From contig CAVYDG010000027.1 of assembly GCA_963767245.1 (NCBI GenBank), positions 62,001 to 126,000 of the forward strand: a stretch of 64,000 bases of DNA, read 5' to 3'. The notes beneath the pieces are model-generated. The model ran no database searches. It was not told where the DNA came from and saw only the letters and a list, made by a program, of their open reading frames with translations. This DNA is from Roseiarcus sp963767245. Its GTDB lineage: Bacteria; Pseudomonadota; Alphaproteobacteria; Rhizobiales; Beijerinckiaceae. The position numbers and the translations under genes are program-made. The number at the start of each line of letters is the position of its first letter. Position 1 is the first letter of the stretch. Below are positions 60,378-64,000 of this stretch, piece after piece.

Positions 60378-61340
60378 TCATGCTCGCGACGCGAGAGGCG
60401 CACGGGGTTCTCTTCTGGCAGGCGCCCGCCCGCGATGAGTCGTCATTGCCTCACGGGCTCTTTTCATTCGAGTGCGCAGAGAGGAAATGAAGAACTCGGC
60501 GACGCTGGAGAGAGTTGTGTCGTTGCGGAACGCGACATAGGTCTGAAAGGTCGTATCTTCCTCAATCGGAATCACTCTGAGGGCGAAGCTGTTCTGCTCC
60601 GCGAGTGTAAATCCGTCGATCACCCCGATGCCGAGATTCTGGCGAACGAGCGCACAGACCGTGGCCCCGAACCGCGCCTTGATCGGCGCCTGATATTCGA
60701 GCCGGGCGCGGGCGAAAATGTTGGTCAGGATGCGCCCGTAGGGGTCGCGCGGGTCGATCCCGATCAACGGATGGGCCGCAATCTCGGCTGCGGCGATGCG
60801 GTTCCGCGACGCCAGCGGATGGTTTTCGGCGACGACGCAAAAGAGTGCTCCCTGCGCCAAGGGTTCGAATGTTATCGCCGGATGCTCCAGGCGAGAGCTC
60901 ACCGCCGCCACCTCGCCGCGGCCAAGCAGCAGAAAGTCGATCGCGTCTTCGAGCTTGAGGATATCGAAATCGATCAGGAGATCGGGGTAGCGCCTGCGCA
61001 GGTCGGCCACAGCCAGGGGAGCCATCGCCTGGGCGATGCTCGGCGTCGCGCCGAACTTGAACTCCGCGCCCCCGCCCCGCTCGAGCGCCCCGATCGCGAA
61101 GTGCAGGTTTTCGAGATTGCGATGAAGCTCGTTGATCTGGGCGAAGATCGGCGTGGCCTCGGGCGCCGGAACGAAACGCCCGCCTCGGCGCGAGAAGAGC
61201 TTCGCGCCAAGCGAGTCCTCGGTGTGTTTCATCAGACGGCTGAGCCCGGGCGCCGCGACATTGAGAAGCCGCGACGCGCCGGCGATGGTTCCCGTCAGCA
61301 TGACCGCGCGGATGACTTCGATCCGGCGCAGGGTGAGCAT
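60378..61340 (-). CDS. LysR-family transcriptional regulator
   Basis: A 320-residue regulator. The helix-turn-helix lies in LTLRRIEVIRAVMLTGTIAGASRLLNVAAPGLSRLMKHTE (residues 2-41), followed by a linker helix and a type II periplasmic-binding-like effector domain. I use ATG 61340. It is divergent from quiC, with a shared region containing a dyad T-N11-A motif at 61398-61414, and convergent with ligJ. It probably senses shikimate, protocatechuate or another aromatic acid and controls quiC and perhaps itself (inference). Confidence 0.86.
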   Translation of the reverse strand: MLTLRRIEVIRAVMLTGTIAGASRLLNVAAPGLSRLMKHTEDSLGAKLFSRRGGRFVPAPEATPIFAQINELHRNLENLHFAIGALERGGGAEFKFGATPSIAQAMAPLAVADLRRRYPDLLIDFDILKLEDAIDFLLLGRGEVAAVSSRLEHPAITFEPLAQGALFCVVAENHPLASRNRIAAAEIAAHPLIGIDPRDPYGRILTNIFARARLEYQAPIKARFGATVCALVRQNLGIGVIDGFTLAEQNSFALRVIPIEEDTTFQTYVAFRNDTTLSSVAEFFISSLRTRMKRAREAMTTHRGRAPARREPRAPLASRA

Positions 61341-61397
61341 GGGCGAACTCGATCGACGGAAGGACGAGGCCAAGCCATTCGGCGCCCTCGGAATGAT

Positions 61398-61414
61398 CGT
61401 AACACTATGTTACG
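61398..61414. promoter_or_regulatory. Dyad CGTAAC-N5-GTTACG, candidate LysR operator
   Basis: A perfect 6-base inverted repeat separated by 5 bases. It includes a T-N11-A core (T61400 to A61412), the usual LysR box. It lies 58 bases upstream of the LysR start and 111 bases before quiC, at a place suited to control both divergent genes. A TTGACG at 61435-61440 could be the -35 element of quiC. Confidence 0.65.
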
Positions 61415-61524
61415 CCAGGGGCCTTTATTGGTATTTGACGATACACCCCCTGCGGGGTCAGGATCGTCGGAGCGCAACCGCATCTCTCGGCGGCGGCGAC
61501 AATGGGAGATGGGAGGTTTTTTAA

Positions 61525-63423
61525 GTGCTCAGGTGGTCGATCGCCTCGGTCTGCATGGGCGGCGCGCTGGAGGAGAAATTCGCCGCTGCGGCCAAGGCTG
61601 GCTTTCGCGCCGTCGAGATCTTCGAGAACGATCTGACCTTCTTCCGAGGCAAGGCGCGCGATGCGCGGCTCATGGCCGCCGATCTCGGGCTCGAGATCGT
61701 CGCTCTCCAGCCTTTGCGCGACTTCGAGGCGATGCCCGATCCGCTACGGGCGAAGAATTTCGACCGGGCGGCGAGAAAGCTCGACCTCATGCACGAGCTC
61801 GGCGCAAGGCTGCTTTGCCTGTGCTCCAATGTTTCGCCCGACGCGATCGACGACGGCCAGCGCGCCGCCCGCGACCTCGCCGAGCTGGCCGATCTCGCCC
61901 GCCAGCACGGCATGCGGATCGGCTATGAGGCGCTCGCCTGGGGACGGTGGGTGAAGGACTGGACCGCCGCCTGGGACATCGTGCGCGCCGCCGATCGCGA
62001 CAACCTCGGGATCGTGCTCGACAGCTTTCATATCTGCGTCCGCGGCAATCCGATCGAGCCGATCGCCGCTCTGCCGACGGAGAAGATCGCGCTTGTGCAG
62101 GTGGCCGACGCGCCGGCGCTGGTCATGGACCCGCTATCGCTGAGCCGGCATTATCGCTGCTATCCCGGCCAGGGCGACTATCCGATCGTCGACTATCTCG
62201 ACGCCGTGACCCGCTCCGGCTACCGGGGCCCGCTGTCGCTCGAAATCTTCAATGACCAGTTTCGCGGCGCTTCGGCCGCGGCGATCGCGATCGACGGCAT
62301 GCGCTCGCTCAGGGCGGCGGGCGAAGCGCTGGCGGCGAAGCGCGCCGCGCGAGGCGATTCCCCGCTCGCCGACCTGCCGCCGCTTCCGCCAGCTCCGGTG
62401 GTCGAGCGCGCCGAATTCATCGAATTCGCGGTCAATGACGCGGCGGCGAGCGAATTGACGAGGCTCCTCGAGGGCCTCGGCTTCCGCTGCGCCGGGCGTC
62501 ATCGCTCGAAGGACGTCGAGCTTTACGCGCAAGGCGAGATCAACCTGGTCGTCAACCGCGCCCGCGAAGGCTTCGCCCATTCGTTTTCGCTCCTGCACGG
62601 GCCCTCGGTGTGCGCGCTCGCGCTCGGCGTAGACTCGGCCGACAAGGCGCTTGAGCGGGCAAGCGCGCTCGAGTGCCAGACTTACGTCGGCAGGATCGGC
62701 CCAGGCGAAGCGACCGTACCCGCGGTCGCCGGCGTCGAGGGCAGTCTGATCTATTTCATCGGCTCGGGCGATCCCGCGTGGCGCGACGATTTCGCGCTCC
62801 TCGAGCCGCTTGCCGCCGAGGGCAACCTTCGCAGGGTCGATCATCTCTCCAACGTCGTGCGCCGCGTCGAATTCCTGACCTGGTCGCTGTTCTATGGCGC
62901 CGTGCTTGGGCTCAAGCCCCAGCCGCAGGTCGAGATCGCCGATCCCCACGGCGCGTTCTTCAGCCGCCTCTTGCGCAGCCCGAACGGCGAACTCAGGATT
63001 GCGCTCAATGTCGGCGAGGGTGGCGCGACGGGTGTCTCACGCTTTCTCGACGCCTTCGGCGGCGCGGGCTTCCAGCAGATCGCGCTCTCAAGCGGCGATA
63101 TCTTCGCCGCCGTCGAAGCGGCGAAGGCGAGCGGCGTCGCCTTCCTGCCCATCCCTGACAATTACTACGACGATCTCGCCGCGCGATATGACATCGCTCC
63201 CGACCTGCTCGCCCGCTTGCGCGCGCTCGGCATGCTCTACGACCGGGTGAAGGAGGGGGAGTTTTTCCACATCTATACGAGAACCTTCCACGACCGCTTT
63301 TTCTTCGAGATCGTTGAGCGGCGCAATTACGATCTGTTCGGCGCCGCCAATACCCCGGTCCGGCTCGCCGCCCAGGCGAGCCTCACCGACGCCGATGAAC
63401 GCGCGGAGATCGAATTCGAATGA
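61525..63423 (+). CDS. quiC: 3-dehydroshikimate dehydratase QuiC (TIM barrel + VOC domains)
   Basis: A 632-residue two-part enzyme. Residues about 1-280 are an AP-endonuclease-2-type TIM barrel (RWSIASVCMGGALEEKFAAA, GMRIGYEALAWGRWVKD, GIVLDSFHICVRG, SLEIFNDQFRG) with metal-binding Glu, Asp and His; this part is the dehydratase that makes protocatechuate from 3-dehydroshikimate. Residues about 300-620 are two vicinal-oxygen-chelate domains like 4-hydroxyphenylpyruvate dioxygenase (VDHLSNVVRRVEFLTWSLFY; RTFHDRFFFEIVERR), as in QsuB/QuiC proteins. GTG 61525 follows GGGAGG. aroE-like follows 292 bases downstream, so shikimate-to-protocatechuate conversion is consistent. Confidence 0.9.
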   Translation: MLRWSIASVCMGGALEEKFAAAAKAGFRAVEIFENDLTFFRGKARDARLMAADLGLEIVALQPLRDFEAMPDPLRAKNFDRAARKLDLMHELGARLLCLCSNVSPDAIDDGQRAARDLAELADLARQHGMRIGYEALAWGRWVKDWTAAWDIVRAADRDNLGIVLDSFHICVRGNPIEPIAALPTEKIALVQVADAPALVMDPLSLSRHYRCYPGQGDYPIVDYLDAVTRSGYRGPLSLEIFNDQFRGASAAAIAIDGMRSLRAAGEALAAKRAARGDSPLADLPPLPPAPVVERAEFIEFAVNDAAASELTRLLEGLGFRCAGRHRSKDVELYAQGEINLVVNRAREGFAHSFSLLHGPSVCALALGVDSADKALERASALECQTYVGRIGPGEATVPAVAGVEGSLIYFIGSGDPAWRDDFALLEPLAAEGNLRRVDHLSNVVRRVEFLTWSLFYGAVLGLKPQPQVEIADPHGAFFSRLLRSPNGELRIALNVGEGGATGVSRFLDAFGGAGFQQIALSSGDIFAAVEAAKASGVAFLPIPDNYYDDLAARYDIAPDLLARLRALGMLYDRVKEGEFFHIYTRTFHDRFFFEIVERRNYDLFGAANTPVRLAAQASLTDADERAEIEFE

Positions 63424-63467
63424 ACGCGCCTCCACCAGATACTCGCAATGCCGATGACGCGTTCCTG

Positions 63468-63630
63468 CCCCCCTTGTGGGGGCGGGCTAGGGTGGGGGGT
63501 CGCGCCCTGCCGAAGCGACTGGCGTATTTTACGAGATACGCTGAGGGGCAAATGCGTGCAGCGCCGAGCGAGCGGTCTTCGTTTCAAAGTCTGAGCGACC
63601 CCCCACCCCGACCCGCCCCCACAAGGGGGG
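63468..63630. repeat. Long inverted repeat between quiC and the aroE-like gene
   Basis: The 36-base arm at 63468-63503 and its inverted partner at 63595-63630 differ at only three positions. The arms carry CCCCCTTGTGGGGGCGGG and GGTGGGGGGTCG. Between them are about 90 bases without a gene. A large hairpin could form in the transcript between quiC and the next gene. No copy elsewhere in the window, although the form recalls the family-3 elements. Confidence 0.85.
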
Positions 63631-63715
63631 CGGGAGCGGGCGCCGCCGCGCGCGTGTCAGATCCAGCTCGCGATCTGCGGCGCGCTCCGCGCGATCGCAA
63701 GGGAAACGAAACGCC

Positions 63716-64000
63716 ATGCTGAACGGCTCGACCAGCATCATCGCCCATGTTGGCTATCCGACGGCGACGTTCAAGTCGCCGATGATCTACAATCCCTGGT
63801 TCGAGAAGCGCGGCATCAACGCCGCCGTCGTGCCGCTCGGCGTCAGAAGCGAAGATTTCGCCCGCGCCTTTCCGGAGATTTGCCGCTTCACCAATTTCCA
63901 CGGCGCGTTGATCACCATGCCGCACAAGATCGCGGTCATCGGCCTCATTGAGGAGGTGTCGACCGCGGTCAAAGTCGCGGGCTCATGCAACGCCGTCCGC
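63716..64000 (+). CDS. Shikimate dehydrogenase family protein (AroE-like), partial
   Basis: The first 95 codons run off the right edge. The segment IIAHVGYPTATFKSPMIYNP at the start, then FTNFHGALITMPHKIAVIGL and VAGSCNAVR, are the substrate-binding N-domain of AroE: the catalytic Lys is in MPHK. Here the substrate start has VGYPTATFKSP rather than the standard IGxPxxHSxSP, as in the quinate/shikimate dehydrogenases of catabolic clusters. Next to quiC it likely oxidises shikimate (or quinate) to the 3-dehydro acid for QuiC. The cofactor-binding half is outside the window. Confidence 0.85.
   Translation, partial: MLNGSTSIIAHVGYPTATFKSPMIYNPWFEKRGINAAVVPLGVRSEDFARAFPEICRFTNFHGALITMPHKIAVIGLIEEVSTAVKVAGSCNAVR

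Overview
The window is GC-rich DNA of an alphaproteobacterium, most probably of the Hyphomicrobiales (Rhizobiales). The evidence is the gene order murC-murB-(...)-ftsQ-ftsA-ftsZ-lpxC-bamD-recN and murA-DUF2948-hisD-UPF0262, a DivL-type kinase with Tyr in place of the H-box His, two full CtrA-type boxes (TTAA-N7-TTAA) upstream of ftsQ, the TsaE/AmgK fusion, and several families of palindromic repeats typical of these genomes. There is no rRNA, CRISPR array or complete insertion sequence. One tRNA (Thr, GGT) is present.

Layout. 1-1426: 3' end of an NRPS gene (A-PCP-TE) with two frameshifts. 1415-4165: TauE-like exporter, cupin, enoyl-CoA hydratase, membrane protein. 4230-4794: mazEF-type toxin-antitoxin pair. 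4935-8008: purine catabolism (PuuE/OHCU-decarboxylase fusion and guanine deaminase) and a rhodanese. 8322-11262: PHP protein and hslVU. 11408-13723: HisKA_2 kinase, single-domain response regulator, an hslU 3' remnant and a Cys-rich unknown protein. 13975-20790: ACT protein, trpS, divL, tsaE-amgK, murU. 21032-21797: VapC-type toxin and Phd/YefM-type antitoxin. 22197-39885: cell-wall and division cluster through murA, hisD and a methyltransferase, interrupted by two reverse-strand genes where ddl would be expected. 39972-49774: accessory and envelope genes (desaturase, retropepsin-like and Gly-rich pair, EamA transporter, tRNA-Thr, PEP-CTERM protein, Tat-exported isoaspartyl methyltransferase, DUF4105 protein). 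49893-54766: livKHMGF-type ABC transporter. 54879-64000: aromatic catabolism genes that make and use protocatechuate (DUF1932 dehydrogenase, cytosolic ModA-like protein, mobA, ligJ, LysR regulator, quiC, aroE-like).

How it fits together. The right end is a protocatechuate funnel: 3-hydroxybenzoate enters through MobA, shikimate or quinate through the AroE-like protein and QuiC, and the ring-cleavage product is handled by LigJ of the 4,5-cleavage route. The adjacent Liv-type transporter may import one of these acids (inference). The ring-cleavage dioxygenase is not in the window. The centre is essential housekeeping: peptidoglycan precursor synthesis and recycling (murC, murB, murA, amgK, murU), division (ftsQAZ), envelope assembly (lpxC, bamD) and cell-cycle control (divL, CtrA boxes).

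Quality warning: five genes carry single-base frameshifts (NRPS twice, guaD, vapC, probably the 2OG oxygenase, and ftsA). Because ftsA is essential and both halves are well conserved, many of these are probably residual assembly indels and not true mutations.
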